DNA from: Anaerolineales bacterium
Lineage (GTDB): Bacteria > Chloroflexota > Anaerolineae > 4572-78 > J111
Direction: 5' to 3'
NCBI GenBank assembly: GCA_020634935.1
Contig: JACKAT010000008.1
Location: 62,001-126,000, forward strand
DNA length: 64,000 bases
The translations under genes were made by a program, and so were the position numbers. The notes under the pieces were generated by a model, which had not been told where the DNA came from, did not search any database, and saw only the letters and a program-made list of their open reading frames with translations. Positions 45,368 through 54,222 of this stretch are shown in pieces. Within the stretch, counting starts at the first letter, position 1; each line of letters starts with the position of its first letter.

Positions 45368-48205
45368 ATGAATAAACGTTTCTTTTGGCTGATTGCTTCT
45401 ATTGTAGTAGCAGCCATGGTTCTAGCTGCATGTGGTGGACAGGCGCCCGCGCCGGCTGAGGAAGCCCCGGCTAAGGAAGAAGCCGCCGAACCAGCCGCCG
45501 CAGAGGAAAAAGCTGCGGCTGAAGAACCAGCCGCCACTGAAGAAGAACCGGCCGCCGAAACCGAGGCTCCCGCCGAAGAAATCGATACGTCCGGCGTGAC
45601 CGAACTCAACATTTTATGGGCTCAATGGGACCCGGCCGACTACCTGCAAGAAATCGGCAATATGTACGAAGCCGAAACCGGCATCAAGGTCAATGTCATT
45701 CAAGAGCCGTGGGGCTCGTTTGGCGACCTGTTTTTCACCGAAATGTCCGCCCAAGGCACCTCATACGATATGGTTATCGGCGACAGCCAGTGGCTCGGCC
45801 AAGGGGCGACCCAAGGCCACTATCTTAACATGACCGATTTTCTGGTAGGTGAAGGTATTGCCGACACCGTGACGCCGGCCACGCTGACCTACTATGGCGA
45901 GTACCCGACCGGGTCTGGCCAATATTGGGCCTTTCCTACCGAAGGCGATGCCAACGGCTGGGCTTATCGCAAAGACCTCTTTGAAGACCCCGACGAAATG
46001 GCCGCCTTTGAAACCGAGTACGGCTATCCGCTCGCTCCACCCGAAACCTACGAACAATTGATGGATATCGCTAAATTCTTCACTCGACCCGACGATGGGC
46101 TGTACGGCGTCGGCATCTACACGCAGGCTGATTATGATGCCTTGACGATGGGTGTGGAGAACGTCCTCTTTAGCTGGGGCGCCAACTGGCAAGATGCCAA
46201 CAACAACGTCGAGGGCGTGATCAACTCCCCCGAAGCCGTCGCGGCCGTCGAATTCTATCGCGAATTGTACGACTGCTGCCAGGCGCCCGGTCTCAGCAAC
46301 GCCTTCTTTGCCGAAGTCAACGACGCCTTCATCGGTGGTCAAACGGCCATGATTATGAACTACTTCGCCTTCTTCCCGGCGCTGGCCAACCCTGAAGTCA
46401 ACCCCTATGCCGAAAGCACCGGCTACTTCGTCAATCCCAAAGGCCCCAACGGCGACCAGCACGCGGCGCTCGGCGGCCAAGGAATGAGCATCATTTCCTA
46501 CATTGCCCCGGAACGGCAAGAAGCCTCCAAAGATTTCATCCGCTGGTTTGCTCAACAGGATATCCAATCGGAGTGGGCCAAACTCGGTGGTTACACCTGT
46601 AATTCTAAGGTGCTGGCTTCGCCGGAATTCGCTGAAATCGCGCCCTACAACCCGGCCTTTGCCAAAACCATGACCTTTGTCAAAGATTTCTGGAATGTGC
46701 CTGTCTTTGGTGAACTGTTGGTCGTCTCCCAAACCGAACTCGGCAAGTACATCGTCAGCGGCGAAGGCACGGCTGAAGACGCCATGAACACCATTGCCGA
46801 AGAACACCAACAAATCCTGCAAGATGCCGGATTGATCGGTGAAGGAGTCGCGCCGGGCGCTCCTACTCAAAGCGACAGCAGCGAAGCCGCGCCCGCTGAG
46901 GCCACGGAAGAACCGGCCGGCGAATCGTCATCGGCCCTACCGCCTCCGCCTGAAGGCATCGACGAACTCAACATTTTATGGGCCCAATGGGACCCCGCCG
47001 ATTATCTACAAGAGATCGGCAATATGTATGAAGAACAGTTCGGCATCAAGGTCAATGTCATTCAAGAGCCGTGGGGCTCGTTTGGCGACCTGTTTTTCAC
47101 CGAAATGTCCGCCCAAGGCACCTCATACGATATGGTTATCGGCGACAGCCAGTGGCTCGGCCAAGGGGCGACCCAAGGCCACTATCTTGATTTGACCGAC
47201 TTCATGACCGAAACCGGCATTGCCGACACCGTGACGCCGGCCACGCTGACCTACTATGGCGAATACCCGACCGGGTCTGGCCAATATTGGGCCTTTCCTA
47301 CCGAAGGCGATGCCAACGGCTGGGCTTATCGCAAAGACCTCTTTGAAGACCCCGACGAAATGGCCGCCTTTGAAACCGAGTACGGCTATCCGCTCGCTCC
47401 ACCCGAAACCTACGAACAATTGATGGATATCGCTAAATTCTTCACTCGACCCGACGATGGGCTGTACGGCGTCGGCATCTACACGCAGGCTGATTATGAT
47501 GCCTTGACGATGGGTGTGGAGAACGTCCTCTTTAGCTGGGGCGCCAACTGGCAAGATGCCAACAACAACGTCGAGGGCGTGATCAACTCCCCCGAAGCCG
47601 TCGCGGCCGTCGAATTCTATCGCGAATTGTACGACTGCTGCCAGGCGCCCGGTCTCAGCAACGCCTTCTTTGCCGAAGTCAACGACGCCTTCATCGGTGG
47701 TCAAACGGCCATGATTATGAACTACTTCGCCTTCTTCCCGGCGCTGGCCAACCCTGAAGTCAACCCCTATGCCGAAAGCACCGGCTACTTCGTCAATCCC
47801 AAAGGCCCCAACGGCGACCAGTACGCGGCGCTCGGCGGCCAAGGAATGAGCATCATTTCCTACATTGCCCCGGAACGGCAAGAGGCGGCTAAGCATTTCA
47901 TCCAGTGGTTTGCTCAACAGGATATCCAATCGGAGTGGGCCAAACTCGGTGGTTACACCTGTAATTCTAAGGTGCTGGCTTCGCCGGAATTCGCTGAAAT
48001 CGCGCCCTACAACCCGGCCTTTGCCAAAACCATGACCTTTGTCAAAGATTTCTGGAATGTGCCTGTCTTTGGTGAACTGTTGGTCGTCTCCCAAACCGAA
48101 CTCGGCAAGTACATCGTCAGCGGCGAAGGCACGGCTGAAGACGCCATGAACACCATTGCCGAAGAACACCAACAAATCCTGCAAGATGCCGGATTAGTTC
48201 AATAA
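45368..48205 (+). CDS. Tandemly duplicated ABC sugar-binding lipoprotein
   Basis: 945 residues, twice the usual length for an extracellular solute-binding protein of the CUT1 (MalE/UgpB) class. A lipobox ending in VLAAC puts the lipid on C22; an Ala/Glu/Pro-rich linker follows; copy 1 spans residues about 79-489, a second acidic/proline-rich linker about 490-532, copy 2 about 533-945. Both copies carry LNILWAQWDPADYLQEIGNM, VIQEPWGSFGDLF and the C-terminal FWNVPVFGELL block, and differ at only a handful of residues. AAGGAGG precedes the ATG at 45368. It is first in a transporter operon. The protein presumably offers two binding sites per lipoprotein. Confidence 0.92.
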   Translation: MNKRFFWLIASIVVAAMVLAACGGQAPAPAEEAPAKEEAAEPAAAEEKAAAEEPAATEEEPAAETEAPAEEIDTSGVTELNILWAQWDPADYLQEIGNMYEAETGIKVNVIQEPWGSFGDLFFTEMSAQGTSYDMVIGDSQWLGQGATQGHYLNMTDFLVGEGIADTVTPATLTYYGEYPTGSGQYWAFPTEGDANGWAYRKDLFEDPDEMAAFETEYGYPLAPPETYEQLMDIAKFFTRPDDGLYGVGIYTQADYDALTMGVENVLFSWGANWQDANNNVEGVINSPEAVAAVEFYRELYDCCQAPGLSNAFFAEVNDAFIGGQTAMIMNYFAFFPALANPEVNPYAESTGYFVNPKGPNGDQHAALGGQGMSIISYIAPERQEASKDFIRWFAQQDIQSEWAKLGGYTCNSKVLASPEFAEIAPYNPAFAKTMTFVKDFWNVPVFGELLVVSQTELGKYIVSGEGTAEDAMNTIAEEHQQILQDAGLIGEGVAPGAPTQSDSSEAAPAEATEEPAGESSSALPPPPEGIDELNILWAQWDPADYLQEIGNMYEEQFGIKVNVIQEPWGSFGDLFFTEMSAQGTSYDMVIGDSQWLGQGATQGHYLDLTDFMTETGIADTVTPATLTYYGEYPTGSGQYWAFPTEGDANGWAYRKDLFEDPDEMAAFETEYGYPLAPPETYEQLMDIAKFFTRPDDGLYGVGIYTQADYDALTMGVENVLFSWGANWQDANNNVEGVINSPEAVAAVEFYRELYDCCQAPGLSNAFFAEVNDAFIGGQTAMIMNYFAFFPALANPEVNPYAESTGYFVNPKGPNGDQYAALGGQGMSIISYIAPERQEAAKHFIQWFAQQDIQSEWAKLGGYTCNSKVLASPEFAEIAPYNPAFAKTMTFVKDFWNVPVFGELLVVSQTELGKYIVSGEGTAEDAMNTIAEEHQQILQDAGLVQ
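45602..46834 (+). repeat. Internal duplication, copy 1
   Basis: First of two nearly identical 1.23-kb segments within the binding-protein gene, offset by exactly 1362 bases (454 codons) from copy 2. Confidence 0.95.
46964..48196 (+). repeat. Internal duplication, copy 2
   Basis: Second copy. Differences from copy 1 cluster in the first 80 codons (for example EAETG/EEQFG, NMTDFLVGEG/DLTDFMTETG) and around ASKDFIRWF/AAKHFIQWF; most of the rest is identical even at synonymous positions. Confidence 0.95.
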
Positions 48206-48217
48206 ATAAGTTAGATC

Positions 48218-48246
48218 GTAATGGCCTGATAGTATTCGGCCATTAC
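48218..48246 (+). repeat. Intercistronic hairpin 1
   Basis: GTAATGGCC pairs with GGCCATTAC, then CCTCTAATTGTTTTTC: a weak terminator or attenuator between the binding-protein and permease genes. Confidence 0.65.
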
Positions 48247-48268
48247 CTCTAATTGTTTTTCAATCACT

Positions 48269-48303
48269 TTTGGCAGCGACGAGTATAACTCGTCGCTGCC
48301 AAA
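48269..48303 (+). repeat. Intercistronic hairpin 2
   Basis: A 16-bp perfect stem (48269-48284 with 48288-48303) closing a 3-base loop and lacking a T-run; it would protect the upstream message from 3' exonucleases. Confidence 0.8.
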
Positions 48304-48350
48304 GACCTTACCTTAGGGTGAGGCGTCAAAAAACGAACAGAGAGCCCATT

Positions 48351-49322
48351 ATGTCCACAGTCATCAAATCTCAGACAGAGGTCGCCAAAGCACGCAGCGC
48401 CCAACCCAACCCCCGGCGCGATCTCAGCGATAAAGCGATCCGCAACCTATTCATCTTTCCCACCCTGGTGCTGCTAATTGCCATTAACGTGTTCCCACTG
48501 ATCTACAGCCTCTACCTGAGCTTTACCAACTACTCGGCCATCGCCAATAAGCAGCCGGTCTGGATCGGTTTCGAGAACTTTGGGCGGGTGCTCAGCGATG
48601 ACCGCATGTGGGAATTCTTTTCGACCACCGGCCAGTATGTACTATTTTCCGTCCTATTACAGCTCATTATAGGGTTTGCCCTGGCCATGCTGGTGCGCGA
48701 TAAATTCTTTGGCAGTGGCCTGGTCACCACCTTAATTCTGGTGCCGATGATGCTCTCGCCAGTGGTGGTCGGCCTGTTTTGGAAATTGATGTATAACCCT
48801 ACCTTCGGCTATGTCAATTATCTACTCGGGTTCAGCAACCCCTCGCTAGCGCCCGATTGGCTGGCCAGTCGTTGGGCGGGGCAGCCAACGCCAGGGCTGG
48901 CTTTATGGGCGGTCATCTTCGTTGATGTCTGGATGTGGACGCCCTTTGTAATGCTGCTGATTCTGTCCGGTTTAAAAGCCATCCCCGATTATCTGTACGA
49001 AGCGGCGGCCATCGACCGGGCCAGCGCCTGGTTCCAATTCTGGCGTATTACCCTCCCCCAAGTTGCGCCGTTGATGATGATCGCTATTTTGTTCCGCACC
49101 ATCGAGGCCTTCAACAAATCGTTCGATCTAGTCATGGGCATGACCGGTGGCGGACCGGGAACGCAAACTGAGGTCGTCGCGGTGACGCTCTACAAACAGG
49201 CGTTTCAGGGCCAGTGGCAAACCGGCCGAGCCAGCGCTCTGGCCTACATGGTGCTGATCATCATCATTGCCATCAGCAACCTTTATATTAGAAATCTCAA
49301 CCGCATGAAGGAAGGGGCTTAA
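48351..49322 (+). CDS. ABC sugar permease 1 (MalF/UgpA-like)
   Basis: 323 residues, six or so membrane helices (for example LFIFPTLVLLIAINVFPLIY near residue 30, then LLQLIIGFALAMLV). The cytoplasmic coupling motif is EAAAIDRASAWFQFWRITLP, the EAA loop of CUT1 permeases. The start is the ATG at 48351; an upstream in-frame ATG at 48270 lies inside hairpin 2. It pairs with the next permease. Confidence 0.92.
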   Translation: MSTVIKSQTEVAKARSAQPNPRRDLSDKAIRNLFIFPTLVLLIAINVFPLIYSLYLSFTNYSAIANKQPVWIGFENFGRVLSDDRMWEFFSTTGQYVLFSVLLQLIIGFALAMLVRDKFFGSGLVTTLILVPMMLSPVVVGLFWKLMYNPTFGYVNYLLGFSNPSLAPDWLASRWAGQPTPGLALWAVIFVDVWMWTPFVMLLILSGLKAIPDYLYEAAAIDRASAWFQFWRITLPQVAPLMMIAILFRTIEAFNKSFDLVMGMTGGGPGTQTEVVAVTLYKQAFQGQWQTGRASALAYMVLIIIIAISNLYIRNLNRMKEGA

Positions 49323-49324
49323 TT

Positions 49325-50323
49325 ATGGCCGCATTTGAGGAAACCGGGCCGCGCAATCCGGTCACTGAAAGCATCCGCGTGGACAAAGTCCATCCCCGGG
49401 CCAGATTTATGAAGAACGCTCGGGCCATTCTGGTGCTCATTCTGGCGCTGATCGGCTTGATCCCCGTTGTGGCGATGGGCTTAACCGCCTTTAAATCGCG
49501 GGCCGATGTCGTTGCCGTCCCGCCTAAGCTTGCTTTTGAACCCACGCTCGAAGGGTTTGTCTTTCTCCTCACCGAGCGGTCGCAGCTCTCCGGCTCCAAA
49601 CTGGAAGAAGCCAAAGCCAACGCGGACGATCTCGGCTTGTTCGGTCAGATTGCCCTGCGTAACGGCCAACGCGTCAACGGCCCCAGCGACTACGTCACCC
49701 GGCTGTGGAACTCGTTGATTATCGCCGGCGGCTCAACGATCATCTCCGTTGTCCTTGGCTTGTTCGCGGCCTATGCCTTCAGCCGGTTCGATATCCCCGG
49801 CAAGGACGATCTGCTCTTCTTCATTCTCAGTACACGCATGCTCCCGGCCGTGGTCGTCACTATTCCGCTCTTTTTGATGTTCCGCCAGTTGGGGTTGTTC
49901 GATACCCACCTGGGCATGATTTTGCTGTACACGGTCTTTAACTTGTCGCTGACCGTCTGGCTGCTCAAAGGCTTCATCGATGAGATTCCGCGCGAGTATG
50001 AGGAAGCGGCCTTGGTAGACGGCTACACTCGCTTCCAGGCGTTCTACAAAATTGTGCTGCCGCAAGCCGCCACCGGCATTGCCGCGACAACGGTATTCAG
50101 CCTGATCTTTGCCTGGAATGAATACGCCTTCGCCCTGATGCTGACCAGCAACAACGCCCGCACCGCTCCCCCGGCCATTGCTACCATGCTTGGCCGCGGC
50201 GGCATCGAGTGGTCGGCCATCGCCGCCGGCACGCTCACCTTCCTGATTCCGGTCGTTATCATCACCTTCGTCCTGCGCCGCCACCTGCTACGCGGCGTTA
50301 CCTTTGGCGCGATCAGGCAGTAA
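49325..50323 (+). CDS. ABC sugar permease 2 (MalG/UgpE-like) with long first periplasmic loop
   Basis: 332 residues. EAA loop: YEEAALVDGYTRFQAFYKIV. Between the first and second helices lies a loop of about 90 residues (roughly 55-145) that is longer than in MalG; it contains an Asp/Glu-rich segment. Starts two bases after permease 1 ends, so the two are translationally coupled. Confidence 0.92.
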   Translation: MAAFEETGPRNPVTESIRVDKVHPRARFMKNARAILVLILALIGLIPVVAMGLTAFKSRADVVAVPPKLAFEPTLEGFVFLLTERSQLSGSKLEEAKANADDLGLFGQIALRNGQRVNGPSDYVTRLWNSLIIAGGSTIISVVLGLFAAYAFSRFDIPGKDDLLFFILSTRMLPAVVVTIPLFLMFRQLGLFDTHLGMILLYTVFNLSLTVWLLKGFIDEIPREYEEAALVDGYTRFQAFYKIVLPQAATGIAATTVFSLIFAWNEYAFALMLTSNNARTAPPAIATMLGRGGIEWSAIAAGTLTFLIPVVIITFVLRRHLLRGVTFGAIRQ

Positions 50324-50340
50324 AAGGAAATAAAAATAAA

Positions 50341-50410
50341 AATTAGAAATAAGAAAATAGCACCTGTTATTCCCGGTCAATCCTCAAAAACATTTATTTC
50401 TTATTTCTAA
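50341..50410. repeat. Short-word hairpin
   Basis: TTAGAAATAAGAAA (50343-50356) pairs perfectly with TTTCTTATTTCTAA (50397-50410); AT-rich words. It separates the permease genes from the ATPase genes. Confidence 0.75.
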
Positions 50411-50436
50411 CATCTAATTTCTTATTGGAATAAACT

Positions 50437-51513
50437 ATGGCAACCATCAAACTCCGACAAGTGGAAAAAAGATTCGGCGAATTCCAGGCCGTCAAACCGA
50501 TGGACTTGACCATCGACAGCGGCGAGTTTGTCGTTTTTCTCGGCCCGTCCGGCTGCGGCAAAACGACCACGTTGCGCATGATTTCCGGCCTGGAGTCGGT
50601 CAGCACTGGCGACATCTTTCTGGACGACCGCAAGGTCACCTGGCTGCGCCCCAGCGATCGCGATATCGCTTTTGTCTTTCAATTTTTCGCGCTCTACCCT
50701 CACATGACCGCCCAGCAAAACATCGCCTTCCCGCTGCAAGCCGAAGGGGAGTCGAAGGACGAGATCGACCGGCGGGTCAAAGAAGTGGTCGATCTGCTCC
50801 AGATTGGCCATCTGCTTAATTTCCGGCCCGGCAAGTTGAGCGGCGGCGACAAACAGCGCGTCGCCCTGGCCCGCGCCCTGGTGCGACGCCCCGCCGCCTT
50901 TCTGATGGACGAGCCGCTCGGCGCGCTCGACGCCGATTTTCGGGAGAGTATGCGGGCCGAAATCAAGCAGTTGCACCTGAACTTGAACGCCACCACCGTC
51001 TACGTCACCCACGATCAAATCGAAGCGATGGCCATGAGCGACCGGATCGTCGTCATGTCCAACGCCGAAGTCCAGCAGGTCGGCACGCCGGCCCAGGTTT
51101 ACTACGATCCGGCTAACTTATTTGTAGCCCGCTTCATCGGCAGTCCGGGCATGAACTTGATGGCCAGCCAATATGGCAATGGCATCGTCCGGCTGCCGGG
51201 CGCTAATCAATACGTCGTTTCACCCGATTGGCGCATGGCTTTGGGCGAAGGGCTTGATAGCGACGACGTCATCATCGGCTTCCGGCCCGAGGCGGCTCAT
51301 ATCAAACCCGACGGCAACCTGGTCGGCGAAGTCTACGCTTCGGAACTGTATGGCGCTTACACAATGCTCCACGTTGAGCTTGACGGTAACGAAATTGTCC
51401 ATATCCGCAGCGACCGGCAGACCCGATACCCAATCGGCAGTAAGGTTCGGTTCGATCTTGACCCGGAGATGGTTCGATTTTTCAACCCCAAGACCGAAAT
51501 GGCCATTAATTGA
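50437..51513 (+). CDS. ABC transporter ATPase 1 (MalK/UgpC type, LSGGD signature)
   Basis: 358-residue ATPase: Walker A GPSGCGKTTTLRM, Q-loop FQFFALYPHMT, signature LSGGDKQRVALARAL (D in place of the usual Q), Walker B LMDEPLGALDADF and switch histidine YVTHDQIEAMA; the C-terminal TOBE-type domain is from about residue 240. The paired ATPase follows, so the transporter probably uses an ATPase heterodimer, as in some CUT1 polyol/glycerol systems. Confidence 0.93.
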   Translation: MATIKLRQVEKRFGEFQAVKPMDLTIDSGEFVVFLGPSGCGKTTTLRMISGLESVSTGDIFLDDRKVTWLRPSDRDIAFVFQFFALYPHMTAQQNIAFPLQAEGESKDEIDRRVKEVVDLLQIGHLLNFRPGKLSGGDKQRVALARALVRRPAAFLMDEPLGALDADFRESMRAEIKQLHLNLNATTVYVTHDQIEAMAMSDRIVVMSNAEVQQVGTPAQVYYDPANLFVARFIGSPGMNLMASQYGNGIVRLPGANQYVVSPDWRMALGEGLDSDDVIIGFRPEAAHIKPDGNLVGEVYASELYGAYTMLHVELDGNEIVHIRSDRQTRYPIGSKVRFDLDPEMVRFFNPKTEMAIN

Positions 51514-51523
51514 GGAACTGTTT

Positions 51524-52585
51524 ATGAGTGACGTAACTTTAAAGCACATAACTAAACGTTTCAGAGATGTAACCGCCCTCAAAGATGTCTCGTTTGAAAT
51601 TGAAGACGGCGAATTTTTTGTCCTGCTCGGCCAGACCGGCGCGGGTAAAACCACCACCCTGCGCGTTATTGCCGGACTGGAACAACACGATGAAGGCCAA
51701 CTATTGTTTGACGGCGAGGCGGTGGACAACCTGACCCCCGCCGACCGGGATGTCGCCTTTGTCTTCCAGCAGTACTCGCTTTACCCGACCATGTCCGTCT
51801 ACGACAATCTGGCTTTTCCGCTGCGCTCGCCGCTGCGCAAAACGCCCGAAGCGGAAATCCGCCAGCGCGTCCAAAGCGCCGCCGAGAAACTGCGCATCAA
51901 CCACCTGCTCGACCGGAAAACGGCTCACCTATCCGGGGGGGAGATGCAGCGCGTGTCGATTGGCCGGGCCATCGTCCGCGAACCGCGCATCTACTTAATG
52001 GATGAGCCATTGTCTAACCTGGACGCCAAACTGCGCGAAGCCCTACGCGTTGAACTGCAACACCTGCAAAAAACCCAGGGCAGCACCACCCTCTTTGTCA
52101 CTCACGACCAGGTCGAAGCCCTGACGATGGCCGACCGGATCGGCGTGCTGGATCAGGGCCGGCTGGTTCAGGTCGGCAGCCCGGACGATATCTACGACCG
52201 GCCGGCCACCACCTTTGTGGCCCAGTTGGTCGGAACGCCGGGCATCAATCTGCTGCCGGCCACCCGCCAAAACGGCTCACTAGTGGTCAAAGATAGCTCG
52301 ATTCAGCTACTGAAGCAGTCGGGTTCGGACAAAGTCCCAAACGATTTCATTCTGGGTGTTCGGCCGGAAGACGTGCAGCCCACGCCCGACGGTGATTTTG
52401 CCGGCGAGATCCGGCTGATCGAGCCGCTGGGCGTCGAAACGATCTTGCACATCAAATCAGGCCAGCAGTCGTTATTGAGCATCGTCACCGGCATGGCCAG
52501 TTGGTCTATCGGCGCGCCGGTTCGCTTCAACATTGCCGGCGACCGGGTTCACTATTTCTCTAACAATGGTAAACGGGTTAGTTAG
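51524..52585 (+). CDS. ABC transporter ATPase 2 (MalK/UgpC type)
   Basis: 353 residues. Walker A GQTGAGKTTTLRV, Q-loop FQQYSLYPTMS, signature LSGGEMQRVSIGRAI, Walker B LMDEPLSNLDAKL, switch FVTHDQVEALT; TOBE domain at the C-terminus. The ATG at 51524 follows TGAGG; a longer in-frame reading from 51173 is translation of ATPase 1 in another frame. The stop lies in a GTTAGTTAG short-word repeat. Confidence 0.93.
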   Translation: MSDVTLKHITKRFRDVTALKDVSFEIEDGEFFVLLGQTGAGKTTTLRVIAGLEQHDEGQLLFDGEAVDNLTPADRDVAFVFQQYSLYPTMSVYDNLAFPLRSPLRKTPEAEIRQRVQSAAEKLRINHLLDRKTAHLSGGEMQRVSIGRAIVREPRIYLMDEPLSNLDAKLREALRVELQHLQKTQGSTTLFVTHDQVEALTMADRIGVLDQGRLVQVGSPDDIYDRPATTFVAQLVGTPGINLLPATRQNGSLVVKDSSIQLLKQSGSDKVPNDFILGVRPEDVQPTPDGDFAGEIRLIEPLGVETILHIKSGQQSLLSIVTGMASWSIGAPVRFNIAGDRVHYFSNNGKRVS

Positions 52586-52663
52586 TTAGTTAGTTGGATG
52601 GTTGGATAGCTCGTTGGATGGATGTAGCCAACAAACCAACCTTCCAACGAATCAACTAACCAC
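52575..52663. repeat. Short-word hairpin overlapping the ATPase 2 stop
   Basis: Words GTTAGTTAGTTAG and GGATGGTTGGATAG on the left and CCAACCTTCCAACGAATCAA with CTAACC on the right. The left arm supplies the last codons of ATPase 2. Confidence 0.7.
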
Positions 52664-52690
52664 CATCCCCCATTTTATAAGGAGCAAATT

Positions 52691-53152
52691 ATGATAGGTA
52701 TCCGCCGCTACATCCCCATCCAACTTATTATCTGGATTATCGTTTGTCTGATCATGGGCGCGATTTCCAGGCCGATCATTCAAGCCACCGCCTCCGAGGA
52801 GCAGCTCACGCGCAACGTGCTGCTGTCGGCTATTCCGTTCATTCTTTACTTTGTAACCATCGTCCTGTTTTTTATCGCGTTGATCGTCATTACCGCCAAC
52901 CTGCTCAATCACAAAATTCCGGCCAACGTCTACGGCCCGATTGAGAAGAGTATCATCGCCGGGATTCTCATCGGCATCGTCGGGATGTTCCAACCCTGGT
53001 GGTTTCCCGGCTTTCGGCTGGGTTTCTTTCTCCTCTTGATTTCCACCCTGGCCTTTATTTTGTGGAGCCACGTTACCCCCAAAGGCCGTCATCATGAAGA
53101 ACAGACCGGCAGTGTTTCTATCAGCGAGTTTGAGCGGCAAGAAGCATCGTAG
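52691..53152 (+). CDS. Four-helix membrane protein in the ABC operon
   Basis: 153 residues, not recognised. Hydrophobic segments are near residues 8-28 (IPIQLIIWIIVCLIMGAI), 45-72 (AIPFILYFVTIVLFFIALIV), 88-105 (IIAGILIGIVGMF) and 108-128 (FRLGFFLLLISTLAFILWS). AAGGAG precedes the ATG. The position directly after two ATPase genes recalls the small GlpU-type protein of rhizobial glycerol transporters, but no sequence match can be claimed. It may help assemble or gate the transporter. Confidence 0.6.
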   Translation: MIGIRRYIPIQLIIWIIVCLIMGAISRPIIQATASEEQLTRNVLLSAIPFILYFVTIVLFFIALIVITANLLNHKIPANVYGPIEKSIIAGILIGIVGMFQPWWFPGFRLGFFLLLISTLAFILWSHVTPKGRHHEEQTGSVSISEFERQEAS

Positions 53153-53173
53153 GCTTGATTAAAGGAGACTCTC

Positions 53174-54022
53174 ATGAAGTTTGGCGCAAACACCTGGATT
53201 TGGTTTTCTCCCTTTACCATGACCGAGCTAACCACCACCGCCGGCCGTATGGCCGAGGCCGGCTTCGACCTGATCGAATTTCCCATCGAAACGATTGACG
53301 GCTTCGACTACGCCGCCGCCGCCGCCATCGCCCACGACTATGGCCTGGGTACGAGCACCTGCGCGGCGATGGGGCCGGATCGCGATCTGATCCACCCGGA
53401 CGAAGCTATTCGCGACAATGGGCTGGCCTACATCCGCCACAGCATCGAGGCGGCGCACACCCTGGGCTCATCGACATTGGTCGGGCCGATCTACTCCGCC
53501 GTGGGGCGCACCTGGCAGGCCACGCCGGAAGAGCGGTCGAGAGACATCGACTTGCTGGTGCGGCAACTGGCCAAGCTGGCTGCGTATGCCGCCGATTACG
53601 GCGTCACTCTCTGCCTCGAACCCCTCAACCGCTTTGAAACCAGCTTCCTCAACACGGTCGAACAAGCCATCGAAATCATTGATCGGGTCGATCACCCCCA
53701 CTGTCAACTCCTGCTCGACACCTTCCATATGAACATTGAAGAACCTTCCCTTGGCGACGCCATTCGGGCCGCCGGGCCGCGCGTCGGTCACTTTCACGCC
53801 TGCGAGAATGATCGGGGTGTGCCGGGGTCGGGCCATGTGCCGTGGGACGATGTGGCTCAGGGCTTGCGGGACATCGACTACAACGGCGCGGTCGTCATCG
53901 AATCATTCACGGCCAAAGTCAAATCCATTGCCCGCGCCGCCGCCATCTGGCGTTCGCTGGCGCCCACTCAGGATGCGATTGCTTACGATGGAGTGACGTT
54001 TCTGAAGGGATTGCTGGCATAG
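53174..54022 (+). CDS. D-tagatose/D-psicose 3-epimerase-like isomerase
   Basis: 282-residue TIM barrel. Metal ligands by alignment: CLEPLNRFETSFLNTVEQAI (Glu), LLDTFHMNIEEPS (Asp), HFHACENDRGVPGSGHVPWD (His) and VVIESFTAKV (Glu), which is the D-psicose/tagatose epimerase set. AAAGGAG precedes the ATG. It is the first enzyme after the transporter genes, so its substrate is likely the imported sugar or its product. Confidence 0.85.
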   Translation: MKFGANTWIWFSPFTMTELTTTAGRMAEAGFDLIEFPIETIDGFDYAAAAAIAHDYGLGTSTCAAMGPDRDLIHPDEAIRDNGLAYIRHSIEAAHTLGSSTLVGPIYSAVGRTWQATPEERSRDIDLLVRQLAKLAAYAADYGVTLCLEPLNRFETSFLNTVEQAIEIIDRVDHPHCQLLLDTFHMNIEEPSLGDAIRAAGPRVGHFHACENDRGVPGSGHVPWDDVAQGLRDIDYNGAVVIESFTAKVKSIARAAAIWRSLAPTQDAIAYDGVTFLKGLLA

Positions 54023-54054
54023 TTCAGATTCTTAGTCAACACCGCTGCTAATAA

Positions 54055-54148
54055 TTTTCACCACAGAGGGCCCAGAGAAGACGCAAAGCACACCAAGCAA
54101 ACCTCTGAGAACTTTGTGCCTCCTTGGTGTGCTTTGTGGTAAAAATTC
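54055..54148. repeat. Short-word hairpin
   Basis: CCACAGAG ... CGCAAAGCACACCAAG on the left and CTTGGTGTGCTTTGTGG on the right; the words belong to a CCACAGAG/CACCAAGG family. Confidence 0.7.
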
Positions 54149-54222
54149 TCGTCCATGACATAAATCTGTAGTTAAGTTTCTTGATGACATAGGGTTCTTA
54201 GCAAAGAGAAAGGAGATAACCA

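Noticed and set aside
45761..46870. Long antisense frames within the duplicated binding-protein gene (and in copy 2)
   Set aside because: Shadow frames caused by codon bias; the plus strand has lipobox, linkers and family motifs.
45368..48205. Assembly artefact as the cause of the doubled binding protein
   Set aside because: The two linkers are different and copy-specific residues are present, so a simple collapse or repeat of reads is unlikely, although long reads would settle it.
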